DNA of 64,000 bases, from positions 3,209,001 to 3,273,000 of the forward strand of contig CP053446.1 of NCBI GenBank assembly GCA_013285405.1, written 5' to 3'. The stretch is from Ignavibacteriota bacterium. Lineage in GTDB: Bacteria; Bacteroidota; Ignavibacteria; Ignavibacteriales; Ignavibacteriaceae. This document shows, piece by piece, positions 1 to 9,160 of the stretch. Position numbers and translations under genes: made by a program. Below the pieces are notes generated by a model that was not told the origin of the DNA, made no database searches, and saw nothing but the letters and a program-made list of their open reading frames with translations. The first letter of the stretch is position 1; each line of letters starts with the position of its first letter.

Positions 1-1270
1 ACTCACTGGTATTACATTAGGTTGGACTAATGGAACTGGAACTGTAAACGTTGAAGTTTGGTTCGGACCTTCAGGAAATATTACCAAAGTTTATGATGGA
101 CCTGCAATTACCTCCTATCCGCTCGGAACTCTTGTATATGGAACTACCTATATATGGTATATTGTATGTAAAGATGCTAATTGTGGATCGCAAGGTCCAG
201 GTTGGTCATTCTCAACTATGACCGATCCAAACCTAAACGAATGGTGTGATGATTTTGCGAACCTGCAAAACTGGACTGTGGTTGGTCCAATGGGTATGAC
301 AAACTGGTCAGCAAATAACACAGCACTCGCAGGTGGAACAGCACCTGAACTCTATATGTCTTGGTCTCCATCATTTACAGGTGTCTCATTGATCAGATCA
401 GTTCCAATACCGTTATTAAATAACTGGCTCACCAATTATTCATTTAACTTCTTCCTTGACTTCTATGCAAACCCAAGCGGTGTGGTAACGGTATCAATAA
501 CTTATGATGGCGGTGCAACATCTACTCCGCTTTATACATTGACTGATCCAACTGGTAACGTAGGACCGGTAGTTCAATCAGGTAGTTTTACAACACCAGT
601 TTCCGGTGCTTCAAATGCTCAGATTGAAATCAGTTATAATGGATATTCATTTAATATAGATGCAATAGCCTGGGATAATATGTGTCTGGATTGGATTGTT
701 CCGGTTGAATTGACATCATTCACAGCATCAGCAGATTTTGGTGTTGTAGAATTAAGATGGTTCACAGCAACAGAAACTAACAACCAGGGATTTGAGGTTC
801 AGAGAAGTGCTGGCGGTGAATTCGAAACAATCGGATTCGTAGAAGGACACGGAACAACAACAGAAGTTCAGGCATATACCTATAGTGACAGAAGTGTAGC
901 TGTTGGTTCATACAGCTATAGACTAAAACAGGTTGACTTTGATGGAACAACAACCTACTCAAATATCGTTGAAGTTAATGTTCCAGCACCTGCAGAATTT
1001 GCACTGGATCAGAACTATCCGAATCCATTCAACCCAAGTACAAAGATAGCATTCAGACTTGCAGTTGATTCAAAAGTCAGCTTGAAAGTATTTGATGTAT
1101 TAGGACAAGAAGTTGCTTCGCTTGTAAACGGAAATCTAGTTGCAGGTGGACACAGTGTTGACTTCGATGCTTCATCATTAAACTCAGGAGTTTATCTATA
1201 CAGAATAGAAGCTACAGGAGTTGACGGAAGCAATTTCGTAGATGTTAAGAAGATGATATTAACCAAATAA
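1..1270 (+). CDS. T9SS-sorted secreted protein, 5' end outside the window
   Basis: The frame is open from base 2, so this is the C-terminal part of a longer gene; the ATG at 218 is internal, because the codons before it encode the same Fn3-like module seen in the two paralogues downstream. Order visible: Fn3-like segment (to about base 220), a beta-rich jelly-roll-like segment with YNGYSFNIDAIAWDN, a second beta-sandwich starting PVELTSF, then a T9SS type A sorting domain with NYPNPFNPSTKI and C-terminal KKMILTK. Such domains direct export across the outer membrane and are then removed. Function of the passenger is unknown; adhesion or polymer binding is possible. From about base 230 the DNA is almost identical to the next gene, so the pair arose by recent duplication or has been homogenised. 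Confidence 0.85.
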   Translation, partial: LTGITLGWTNGTGTVNVEVWFGPSGNITKVYDGPAITSYPLGTLVYGTTYIWYIVCKDANCGSQGPGWSFSTMTDPNLNEWCDDFANLQNWTVVGPMGMTNWSANNTALAGGTAPELYMSWSPSFTGVSLIRSVPIPLLNNWLTNYSFNFFLDFYANPSGVVTVSITYDGGATSTPLYTLTDPTGNVGPVVQSGSFTTPVSGASNAQIEISYNGYSFNIDAIAWDNMCLDWIVPVELTSFTASADFGVVELRWFTATETNNQGFEVQRSAGGEFETIGFVEGHGTTTEVQAYTYSDRSVAVGSYSYRLKQVDFDGTTTYSNIVEVNVPAPAEFALDQNYPNPFNPSTKIAFRLAVDSKVSLKVFDVLGQEVASLVNGNLVAGGHSVDFDASSLNSGVYLYRIEATGVDGSNFVDVKKMILTK

Positions 1271-1295
1271 TTTTGGTTTAATAGTATAATTAAGA

Positions 1296-1329
1296 AGCCA
1301 GCTTTGAAATATGAGCTGGCTTTTTTTTT
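1296..1329 (+). terminator. Rho-independent terminator
   Basis: Perfect 8-bp stem AGCCAGCT/AGCTGGCT with a 10-base loop, followed by a long T tract, 25 bases after the stop codon. The same hairpin follows each of the next three paralogues. Confidence 0.9.
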
Positions 1330-1525
1330 GCAGCTAATTATTGCTTAAGAAATTTTGTGGCAATCTTGATTTAAATATTAATAATGTGTAATATTATTAA
1401 AGATAATTCAACATTTAAATCCAAAATGTTCTATGCTAACACTATGTTGAAAAATGGGCGAAATAAAAACTTACATAATTTTCTACCTAATTCACTAAAT
1501 TTATAATTAATTGGAGGGTGTACTC

Positions 1526-3706
1526 ATGAGGTATATTTTCAAATCGTTAATTGTCCTTTCTGTTGTTAGCTGGTGTCTTACCGTTATGGCACAACCGGTA
1601 GGTGATAATCAGTTTGAGCAATCACCAAATCTACAGAAGCATCCCATAGATCGTAATCAGGAAGCAATATGGGATCTGCTCCTAGGATTTGATGTTACCG
1701 CATTATCCGGTGCAGCAGGTAATGCTGGTGCTGAATGGGATGGAACTTATCTGTATTCTACAAGATGGGGTTCAAACTTAATTCATAAATATGATGCAAC
1801 TGGCACTACTCTCATTGAAGAATTTTCAATACCGGGTGTTACCGGTTTACGAGATCTTGCTTTTGATGGACAATATATGTATGGAGGTGCTGCAGCAAAT
1901 ACAATTTACATGATGGATTTCACAACAAAGACTTTGATTGGTACCATTCCGTCACCTGTAGGTGTTCGCTTTATAGCTTATGATGAAGTATCAGATGCAT
2001 TCTGGTGTGGAAATTGGAGTGACCCGGCAACTTTGGTTAGCCGTACGGGAACCACGATTACTTCTTTCACAACAAGTCTGGCAGGTCAGTATGGTGCTGC
2101 TTATGATAACGTAAGTCCAGGCGGTCCGTTTCTCTGGATATTTGATCAGGGCGGCGGTGCAGGTACTGCTCAGCTAATTCATCAATTTAACATATCGACA
2201 GGAACAGCGACTGGTGTTACACACGATGTTACACTACAATTTCCAACTGCTTCTGGTATAGCTGGCGGTTTATTCTCAATGTGTGATTGGCAGGCAGGAA
2301 CGTTTACAATCGGTGGATTATTGCAGGGAACACCTGATAATATTTTCATTTATGAAATAGCAACTTGTGGTCCTCCTTGTCCTGTTGGAGCGCCTGATAA
2401 TCCAAATCCAATAAATGGGGCTACTAATGTTAGTATAAATCTTGCTAATATTAGCTGGACAAATGGCGCTGGAACAACGCAAGTTGAATTACAGTTCGGT
2501 GAATCCGGATCAATGACCACTGTTTATTCTGGTGCACCAATCACAAGCTGGGCAATTCCAGGTCAATTAGATTATATGACAACTTATAATTGGAAAGTAA
2601 TTGATAAAAATGATACTTGTAGCACTTTTGGTCCTACCTGGGCATTTACAACCATACCAGATCCAAATTTAAGCGAATGGTGTGATGCTTTTGCTAACTT
2701 GCAAAACTGGACTGTTGTTGGTCCAATGGGTATGACAAACTGGTCAGCAAGTAACACAGCGCTCGCAGGTGGAACAGCACCAGAATTATATATGTCTTGG
2801 TCTCCATCATTTACAGGAGTGTCAACAATAAGATCGGTTCCAATTCCATTACTGGATAATTGGCCGACCAACTATTCATTCAATTTCTTCCTTGACTGGT
2901 ATGCAAACCCAAGCGGTGTGGTAACGGTATCAATAACTTATGATGGCGGTGCTACTTCCACTCCACTATTTACTGTGACAGACCCGACAGGCAACGTTGG
3001 ACCGGTAGTTCAATCAGGTAGTTTTACAACACCAGTTTCCGGTGCTTCAAATGCTCAGATTGAAATCAGTTATAATGGATATTCCTTTAACATTGATGCA
3101 ATAGCCTGGGATAATATGTGTCTGGATTGGATTTTGCCGGTTGAATTGACATCATTCACAGCATCAGCAGATTTTGGTGTTGTAGAATTAAGATGGTTCA
3201 CAGCAACAGAAACTAACAACCAGGGATTTGAGGTTCAAAGAAGTGCTGGCGGTGAATTCGAAACAATCGGATTCGTTGAAGGACACGGAACAACAACAGA
3301 AGTTCAGGCTTATACTTACAGTGACAGAAGTGTTGCTGTTGGTTCATACAGCTATAGACTAAAACAGGTTGACTTTGATGGAACAACAACTTACTCAAGT
3401 ATCGTTGAAGTTAATGTTCCAGCACCTGCAGAATTTGCGCTGGATCAGAACTATCCGAATCCATTCAACCCAAGTACAAAGATAGCATTCAGACTTGCAG
3501 TTGATTCAAAAGTCAGCTTGAAAGTATTTGATGTATTAGGACAAGAAGTTGCTTCACTTGTAAACGGAAATCTAGTTGCAGGTGGACACAGTGTTGACTT
3601 CGATGCTTCATCATTAAACTCAGGAGTTTATCTATACAGAATAGAAGCTACAGGAGTTGACGGAAGCAATTTCGTAGATGTTAAGAAGATGATATTAACC
3701 AAATAA
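1526..3706 (+). CDS. T9SS-sorted secreted protein with N-terminal beta-propeller-like region
   Basis: About 726 residues. The ATG at 1526 is chosen over an in-frame TTG at 1511 because GGAGGG lies 7 bases upstream and the product then begins with a clean signal peptide ending ...TVMA-Q near residue 22. Residues about 50-290 hold repeated short beta segments (GAEWDGTYLYSTRWGS, LAFDGQYMYGG, FWCGNWSD) that look like blades of a propeller; about 290-385 is an Fn3-like domain; about 385-535 the jelly-roll-like segment shared with the previous gene; about 537-635 the PVELTSF beta-sandwich; the rest is the T9SS type A sorting domain. Exported, cell-surface or released; ligand unknown. Second of four tandem paralogues. 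Confidence 0.88.
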   Translation: MRYIFKSLIVLSVVSWCLTVMAQPVGDNQFEQSPNLQKHPIDRNQEAIWDLLLGFDVTALSGAAGNAGAEWDGTYLYSTRWGSNLIHKYDATGTTLIEEFSIPGVTGLRDLAFDGQYMYGGAAANTIYMMDFTTKTLIGTIPSPVGVRFIAYDEVSDAFWCGNWSDPATLVSRTGTTITSFTTSLAGQYGAAYDNVSPGGPFLWIFDQGGGAGTAQLIHQFNISTGTATGVTHDVTLQFPTASGIAGGLFSMCDWQAGTFTIGGLLQGTPDNIFIYEIATCGPPCPVGAPDNPNPINGATNVSINLANISWTNGAGTTQVELQFGESGSMTTVYSGAPITSWAIPGQLDYMTTYNWKVIDKNDTCSTFGPTWAFTTIPDPNLSEWCDAFANLQNWTVVGPMGMTNWSASNTALAGGTAPELYMSWSPSFTGVSTIRSVPIPLLDNWPTNYSFNFFLDWYANPSGVVTVSITYDGGATSTPLFTVTDPTGNVGPVVQSGSFTTPVSGASNAQIEISYNGYSFNIDAIAWDNMCLDWILPVELTSFTASADFGVVELRWFTATETNNQGFEVQRSAGGEFETIGFVEGHGTTTEVQAYTYSDRSVAVGSYSYRLKQVDFDGTTTYSSIVEVNVPAPAEFALDQNYPNPFNPSTKIAFRLAVDSKVSLKVFDVLGQEVASLVNGNLVAGGHSVDFDASSLNSGVYLYRIEATGVDGSNFVDVKKMILTK

Positions 3707-3731
3707 TTTTGGTTTAATAGTATAATTAAGA

Positions 3732-3765
3732 AGCCAGCTTTGAAATACAAGCTGGCTTTTTTTTT
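3732..3765 (+). terminator. Rho-independent terminator
   Basis: 9-bp stem AGCCAGCTT/AAGCTGGCT plus T tract, copy of the hairpin after the previous gene. The rest of the gap to 3997 is AT-rich with no gene seen. Confidence 0.9.
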
Positions 3766-3997
3766 GATAATCCAAAAATTTTAAAATAATCTGGCTACAC
3801 TTCTTGAATTAATGCTCAAAATTTATTATTGTATAAAGGACTTTTGATAAGTTGTTTATATTTTGATTCAGAAAGCGTTAATTATAGATTCACTAAATAA
3901 TTATTGATTAACTCCAGGAAAAAAATGTCTGGGTTTTCTATAGTTGTAAGTGCATACTTTAATCAATATATCTATCAACAAATAACTTGGAGGATTT

Positions 3998-6157
3998 ATG
4001 CTTAAACAAATTTATACTTATGTTTTTGCACTTCTTTTCTCTTTTTCTTTCTCGGGTATTCTTATCGCTCAATCTTTAGCGGGTAGTGATAAGGATTCAT
4101 ACTTTGGTCCAGTACCAAAAGAAAAAACTCCCGATGGTCAAAATGTTCCAACGCCTTATGTTGGCGACCTTGTTCTTCTTTATGATAATGGTCCTTTGAC
4201 TACTCATCCGGGAGGCGGCTTTGGTGGAGCAGATGCAAGTGCACTCCAAACTGCAATATCATTGACAGTTTATGGATTCGGTGCTCAAATTAGCGCGAAC
4301 AATTCTATGGCTGATGATTTTACAATTGCTGGTGCTGATTGGGCGATTGATGAAATTCAGTTTTTCACTTATCAAACTGGTTCCACTACTACCTCAACTA
4401 TAAATGATGTTCGACTCCAGATTTGGAATGGTCCGCCAAATGGAGGCGGCTCTGTGATTTACGGTGATATGACAACTAACCGTTTAAGTTCAACAAGCTG
4501 GACTAATATTTATCGGTCCATTGATACAGATCTATTGGCTAGTAACCGTCCAATAATGAGGGTTGTGATTCAATTTTCACCTGCTTTAGTACTGACCGCA
4601 GGCACTTATTGGTTACAATGGCAATATGGTGGTTCATTAGCTTCTGGTCCTTGGGCTCCACCGATTTCAATTGTTGGTCAAACAACTACAGGCGATGCTT
4701 TGCAGAATTTAGCTGGAGTGTGGGGCGCAGCATTAGATGGTACATTTCCACAAGGAATGCCATTTATGATATTTGGAAATAGTGGTCCTCCATGTCCAGT
4801 TACCGCACCAACAAATCCAACACCTGCAAATGGTGCAATTGATATTCCAATTAGTGGTAATACATTAAGCTGGACAAATTCTGCTGGAACAACACAAGTA
4901 GAAGTTTGGTTTGGTGAAGTTGGAAATTTAGCTCAGATTTATACTGGTGCGGCTCTTTCGTCGTACCCTTTAACTTCTGTTGAACCATTGGACTATCTGA
5001 CTGACTATGGCTGGTATGTTATATGTAAAAATGATACTTGCGGAACAGCCGGTCCAACCTGGACATTTACTACGATACCAGATCCAAATATTGTAAATCT
5101 GTTTTGTGATGCTTTCGAATCAGGTACAGGAAATTGGACTATAACAAATGACGGCGGAACTTGTGTATGGGAAATTTTCACACCTCCTTATCCGAACACT
5201 TACACACTTCCACCAACTGCAACAGGCGGTGTATTTGCTGCCGATGCCGATGATTGCGGAAGCGGAACTACTGTATTAACCACAGCAACTTTAACAAATG
5301 CAATTGATGCAAGTATTTATCAAACTGTTTGGCTGGAATTTGACAATGACTGGCAGGCAATTGATAATGCAGATTTTGCTTATGTTGATGTGAGTGTTGA
5401 TGGTGGAACAACGTGGTTAAACGTATTAACATTTGATCAGGTTGACGTTAGAAATACTCACGAAATACGAGATATGAGTACATTAGTTGCACTCAGTAAT
5501 TTTATGATCAGATTTAAATCAGTTCAGCCAGGATGGGATTGGTGGTGGGCTGTTGACAATATCTGCATTTATGGATCAGATCCAATTCCAGTTGAGTTAA
5601 CTTCATTTACAGCAACTGCAAATTTGGGTGCTGTTGAATTAAACTGGATAACAGCTACTGAAACAAACAATCGTGGATTTGAAGTTCAAAGAAGTGCCGG
5701 CGGTGAATTCGAAACAATCGCATTCGTTGAAGGACACGGAACAACAACTCAAACTAATGCATATTCATACACAGACAAAACAGTAGGAACAGGTTCATAT
5801 AGTTACAGATTAAAACAAGTTGACTTCGATGGAACATTCGAGTATTCAAATGTTGTTGAAGTTGAAGTAGCTGTACCTGCTGAATTTGCTTTGGATCAGA
5901 ATTATCCAAACCCATTCAACCCAAGCACAAAGATTGCATTCAGACTTGCAGTTGATTCAAAAGTAAGTTTGAAAGTATTCGACATTCTTGGTCAGGAAGT
6001 TACATCACTTGTAAACGGCAACTTAGTTGCTGGTGGACACAGTGTTGACTTCGATGCTTCATCATTAAACTCAGGAGTTTATCTATACAGAATAGAAGCT
6101 ACAGGAGTTGACGGAAGCAATTTCGTAGATGTTAAGAAGATGATATTAACTAAGTAA
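3998..6157 (+). CDS. T9SS-sorted secreted protein with MAM/jelly-roll-like domain
   Basis: 719 residues; start supported by TTGGAGG 5 bases before the ATG and by a signal peptide ending near ...GILIAQ (about residue 25). Residues about 50-265 form a beta-rich module (ADDFTIAGADWAIDEIQFF) that recurs in the next gene; then an Fn3-like domain beginning CPVTAPTNPTPANGA; then a carbohydrate/adhesion-type jelly roll with WLEFDNDW and WWWAVDNICIYG; then the PVELTSF sandwich and a T9SS type A sorting domain ending KKMILTK. Exported surface protein, substrate unknown. The last 110 or so bases of coding sequence match the two preceding genes almost exactly while the region just upstream differs, which suggests gene conversion. 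Confidence 0.88.
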   Translation: MLKQIYTYVFALLFSFSFSGILIAQSLAGSDKDSYFGPVPKEKTPDGQNVPTPYVGDLVLLYDNGPLTTHPGGGFGGADASALQTAISLTVYGFGAQISANNSMADDFTIAGADWAIDEIQFFTYQTGSTTTSTINDVRLQIWNGPPNGGGSVIYGDMTTNRLSSTSWTNIYRSIDTDLLASNRPIMRVVIQFSPALVLTAGTYWLQWQYGGSLASGPWAPPISIVGQTTTGDALQNLAGVWGAALDGTFPQGMPFMIFGNSGPPCPVTAPTNPTPANGAIDIPISGNTLSWTNSAGTTQVEVWFGEVGNLAQIYTGAALSSYPLTSVEPLDYLTDYGWYVICKNDTCGTAGPTWTFTTIPDPNIVNLFCDAFESGTGNWTITNDGGTCVWEIFTPPYPNTYTLPPTATGGVFAADADDCGSGTTVLTTATLTNAIDASIYQTVWLEFDNDWQAIDNADFAYVDVSVDGGTTWLNVLTFDQVDVRNTHEIRDMSTLVALSNFMIRFKSVQPGWDWWWAVDNICIYGSDPIPVELTSFTATANLGAVELNWITATETNNRGFEVQRSAGGEFETIAFVEGHGTTTQTNAYSYTDKTVGTGSYSYRLKQVDFDGTFEYSNVVEVEVAVPAEFALDQNYPNPFNPSTKIAFRLAVDSKVSLKVFDILGQEVTSLVNGNLVAGGHSVDFDASSLNSGVYLYRIEATGVDGSNFVDVKKMILTK

Positions 6158-6184
6158 AATTGGTTTAATAATTTCTTTTTATAA

Positions 6185-6216
6185 AGCCAGCTTTGAAATA
6201 CAGGCTGGCTTTTTTA
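6185..6216 (+). terminator. Rho-independent terminator
   Basis: Hairpin AGCCAGCTT/AGGCTGGCT (one G-T pair) followed by T6; third copy of the family's terminator. Confidence 0.88.
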
Positions 6217-6319
6217 TTTTATATAAAAATTTTGATTATTAAATATTATTTTTATATTTCCAACAGGTTTATAGGGTTTTTTTTAATCAACAAATCTATT
6301 CACCAATTAAGGAGACCTC

Positions 6320-7540
6320 ATGTCTAAATTCTTTTCAATCCTATTTCTTATTTTTTCGTTTTTTGTAACGAACAGTTTAGCTCAAATTAACTTGCATCAT
6401 AAATCCAATTTCTTTCCTCAGCAAGTTGATGGCAGTATGGCATTATTGTATGATCAAACCACCGGTGGTACAACAAATGGATATGCTTCGCAAGATTTTG
6501 AAGCAGCTAACGATGCATTCGATTGTCAAGCTGCAGATGATTTTACGGTTCCAGCACCGGGATGGTCGATAGATCAGGTAGTTGTATCAGGTCAATATAG
6601 TGCTAGTGGTCCCGCTGCCGGTTTTAATGTTTATTTTTACAGTAATAGTAGTGGATTACCTGGTACTTTAGTATATACGGGATTAAGTCAAGCTTTCGTA
6701 TTTAATGGAACGGATTTATTTACAATAACACTTGCAACTCCCGCTGTGTTGACTCCAGGTGTGTATTGGGTTTCTGTTCAGTGCAGAATGGATTTCACTC
6801 CTGCCGGACAATGGTATTGGAACCAAGTCGGTGGTTCGTATCCGAGTGTAGCAGCATGGCAAAATCCAGGTGGTGGTTTTGCAACTGCTTGTTCTGCCTG
6901 GGGTAATATTCAAACCTGTATACAAGCTGCTGGTACAGATCAATCTTTTGCACTATATGGTGGTACAATTCCAGTTGAATTATCTTCATTTACAGCATCT
7001 GCAAATGTTGGAGTTGCTGAATTACAGTGGACAACTGCTACAGAAACAAATAATCAGGGATTTGAAGTTCAAAGAAGTAATGGCAGTGAATTCATAACAA
7101 TCGGTTTTGTTGAAGGTCACGGAACAACAACCGAAACACAGACATATAGCTATAGTGACAGAACCGTTAATGTTGGAACATACTCCTACAGACTTAAACA
7201 AGTTGACTTCAATGGAACTTTTGAGTATTCAAGTATTGTTGAAGTTGATGTTCCAGCACCAGTTGAATTTGCTTTGGATCAGAACTATCCAAACCCATTC
7301 AACCCAAGCACAAAGATTTCATTCAGACTGGCAGTTGATTCAAAAGTTAACTTGACAGTATTTGATGTACTTGGTCAGGAAATTGCATCTCTTGTAAACG
7401 GCAACCTCGTTGCTGGTGGACACAGTGTTGATTTCGATGCTTCCTCACTGAATTCAGGAGTTTACCTGTACAGAATAGAAGCAACCGGAGTTGACGGAAG
7501 CAATTTTATAGATATGAAGAAGATGATATTAACCAAATAA
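6320..7540 (+). CDS. T9SS-sorted secreted protein, short paralogue
   Basis: 406 residues; AAGGAG lies just upstream of the ATG, and a signal peptide ends near ...TNSLAQ (about residue 22). One N-terminal beta module (ADDFTVPAPGWSIDQVVV, PGVYWVSVQCRMDF) corresponds to that of the preceding gene; the Fn3 and jelly-roll segments are absent. PVELSSF beta-sandwich and T9SS type A sorting domain (NYPNPFNPSTKI ... KKMILTK) follow. Fourth and last of the tandem set. The passenger has no recognisable catalytic motif; role unknown, exported to the surface. Confidence 0.87.
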   Translation: MSKFFSILFLIFSFFVTNSLAQINLHHKSNFFPQQVDGSMALLYDQTTGGTTNGYASQDFEAANDAFDCQAADDFTVPAPGWSIDQVVVSGQYSASGPAAGFNVYFYSNSSGLPGTLVYTGLSQAFVFNGTDLFTITLATPAVLTPGVYWVSVQCRMDFTPAGQWYWNQVGGSYPSVAAWQNPGGGFATACSAWGNIQTCIQAAGTDQSFALYGGTIPVELSSFTASANVGVAELQWTTATETNNQGFEVQRSNGSEFITIGFVEGHGTTTETQTYSYSDRTVNVGTYSYRLKQVDFNGTFEYSSIVEVDVPAPVEFALDQNYPNPFNPSTKISFRLAVDSKVNLTVFDVLGQEIASLVNGNLVAGGHSVDFDASSLNSGVYLYRIEATGVDGSNFIDMKKMILTK

Positions 7541-7565
7541 TTTTGGTTTAATAGTATAATTAAGA

Positions 7566-7597
7566 AGCCAGCTTTGAAATACAAGCTGGCTTTTTTT
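7566..7597 (+). terminator. Rho-independent terminator
   Basis: Stem AGCCAGCTT/AAGCTGGCT and T7 tract, fourth copy; closes the paralogue array. Confidence 0.9.
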
Positions 7598-7673
7598 ATG
7601 CAAAAATCATTCATTGTTTGTTGAATTCTAAAATCATAATTTTACCCAGATTCAATAATAAAATGGGCATAAA

Positions 7674-8177
7674 ATGAAATCGTTTATCGTTTTACTTTCA
7701 TTATTTTTCATCATTGGCTGCTCTTCCAAGAAATCAGATAAAGAACTCTTCGATGAAGCACAGCAAAATCTAAAGCTGGATAAAATCCCCGAAGCTGTCA
7801 TTGCTTTCGAAGAAATAGTAAATGACCATTCTGATAGTGAATTAGCCCCCGAAGCTTTATCTCAACTCGCTGGTTTGTATCAGAACAAATTAATAAAAAG
7901 TCTTTCTGAAAAAGAAAATCTCGAAAAAGCAATTGAACTCTTTAAGAAACTGCATTCAGATTATCCAAAAAGCACTTTCGCGCCTTCAGGATTATTTATG
8001 GCAGGATTCATCAACGCAAACGAACTTCAAAACTATGATGAAGCTACAAAATTATACAAACAGTTTCTTGTGGAATATCCAAATGATGAACTTGCAGCCT
8101 CAGCACAAGCTGAACTTGATAATATGGGTCTCTCTCCTGAAGAAATTCTTATGAAGAATATGGCGAAAGAAAAATAA
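7674..8177 (+). CDS. TPR-repeat outer-membrane lipoprotein (BamD/CpoB-like)
   Basis: 167 residues. A signal peptide with lipobox IIGC puts the lipidated Cys at residue 16. The mature part is helical with TPR-like repeats (KIPEAVIAFEEIVNDHSDSELAPEAL; YDEATKLYKQFLVEYPNDELAASA), the pattern of BamD/YbgF-type envelope scaffolds, but it is shorter than BamD. It probably works as a protein-binding scaffold at the inner face of the outer membrane; its partner is not known. The stop codon overlaps the next ATG by one base (TAATG), so the two genes are probably translationally coupled. Confidence 0.75.
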   Translation: MKSFIVLLSLFFIIGCSSKKSDKELFDEAQQNLKLDKIPEAVIAFEEIVNDHSDSELAPEALSQLAGLYQNKLIKSLSEKENLEKAIELFKKLHSDYPKSTFAPSGLFMAGFINANELQNYDEATKLYKQFLVEYPNDELAASAQAELDNMGLSPEEILMKNMAKEK

Positions 8178-9085
8178 TGGATAAACCAGTTCAGGACTTT
8201 AAGAATTATCTTCATCCATCCTTCATCTCTAAACTTAACTCACTTGAATTAAAAGCAAGATTAGTTGTCGAAGGATTTATGGTTGGGCTGCACAAAAGTC
8301 CATACCATGGTTTCAGTGTTGAATTTTCGGAACATCGCGCTTATATGCAGGGAGATAATTTAAAAGATGTTGACTGGAAAGTTTTTGGTAAAACTGAAAA
8401 GTATTTTATAAAACAGTACGAGGAAGAGACAAACCTCAGAAGCTATATTTTTCTTGATACAAGTAATTCAATGGCTTATAGTTCTGAAAAAAATATTTCC
8501 AAGCTCAATTATTCAATTACGCTTGCTGCGGCATTAAGCTATTTAATGATTCATCAGCAGGATGCTGTTGGATTGACATTGTATTCAGAAAAGATAAATA
8601 AATTTTTACCTCCTAAATCTTCCAGAGCCTATCTTCAGGAGATTTTAAAAAGTCTGATCAATGTCATTCCATCAGAAAAAACAAACACAGCCGAAAGTTT
8701 GAGTGAAGGCGCTGAAAAGTTAAAACGAAGAGGACTCGTTGTTATAATATCAGATTTTTTTGATGATATAAATTCTGTCCTCAAAGCTCTGAAGCATTTC
8801 AGCTATAAAAAAAATGAGGTGATCGTCTTTCAGATATTAGACCCGATGGAAAAAACTTTTGCTTTTGGGAAGGATGCAATCTTTAAAGATTTAGAGACAG
8901 GAGATGAATTAACGACGCAGCCATATCAGATTCAAAAAGCATATCGCGAAGCTATGAATGAATTCACAAATAAAATTAAATCGGAATGTCTAAACTCGAA
9001 TATTGATTACAACCTGATTGAAACATCTGATCCCTACGATAAAGCATTACTTCGTTACATTCAGAAAAGAGAAAAGTTATTCTAA
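8177..9085 (+). CDS. DUF58 domain protein (vWA-like)
   Basis: 302 residues. Carries the DUF58 core: HRAYMQGDNLKDVDWKVFGKT near residue 55, followed by a vWA-type metal site FLDTSNSMAY (DxSxS pattern is D-T-S-N-S) around residue 93. The family is usually encoded with MoxR ATPases and vWA/BatA proteins and is thought to assist assembly of enzyme complexes; no MoxR gene lies in this window. Cytoplasmic, no signal peptide. The start overlaps the preceding lipoprotein stop by one base. Function here remains general. Confidence 0.82.
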   Translation: MDKPVQDFKNYLHPSFISKLNSLELKARLVVEGFMVGLHKSPYHGFSVEFSEHRAYMQGDNLKDVDWKVFGKTEKYFIKQYEEETNLRSYIFLDTSNSMAYSSEKNISKLNYSITLAAALSYLMIHQQDAVGLTLYSEKINKFLPPKSSRAYLQEILKSLINVIPSEKTNTAESLSEGAEKLKRRGLVVIISDFFDDINSVLKALKHFSYKKNEVIVFQILDPMEKTFAFGKDAIFKDLETGDELTTQPYQIQKAYREAMNEFTNKIKSECLNSNIDYNLIETSDPYDKALLRYIQKREKLF

Positions 9086-9087
9086 CG

Positions 9088-9116
9088 TCATTGCGAACGA
9101 AGTGAAACAATCTTTC
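9088..9116. repeat. Short dispersed repeat
   Basis: Sequence of the GTCATTGCGAACGAAGTGA type, followed by CAATCTTT. This kind of short intergenic repeat is scattered through many Bacteroidota-like genomes. Only one such copy is visible here, so its repeat status rests on general knowledge. Confidence 0.45.
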
Positions 9117-9160
9117 AGTCTGATTTTAGTATTACGAATCAATAGCTTAAATAGTCCAAA

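Noticed and set aside
218..1270. A complete gene starting at ATG 218
   Set aside because: The same frame is open to the left edge and encodes the Fn3-like module found in the paralogues, so the ATG is internal.
8177..9085. MoxR-DUF58-vWA system
   Set aside because: Only the DUF58 gene is present; no MoxR ATPase or BatA/B gene adjoins it in the window.
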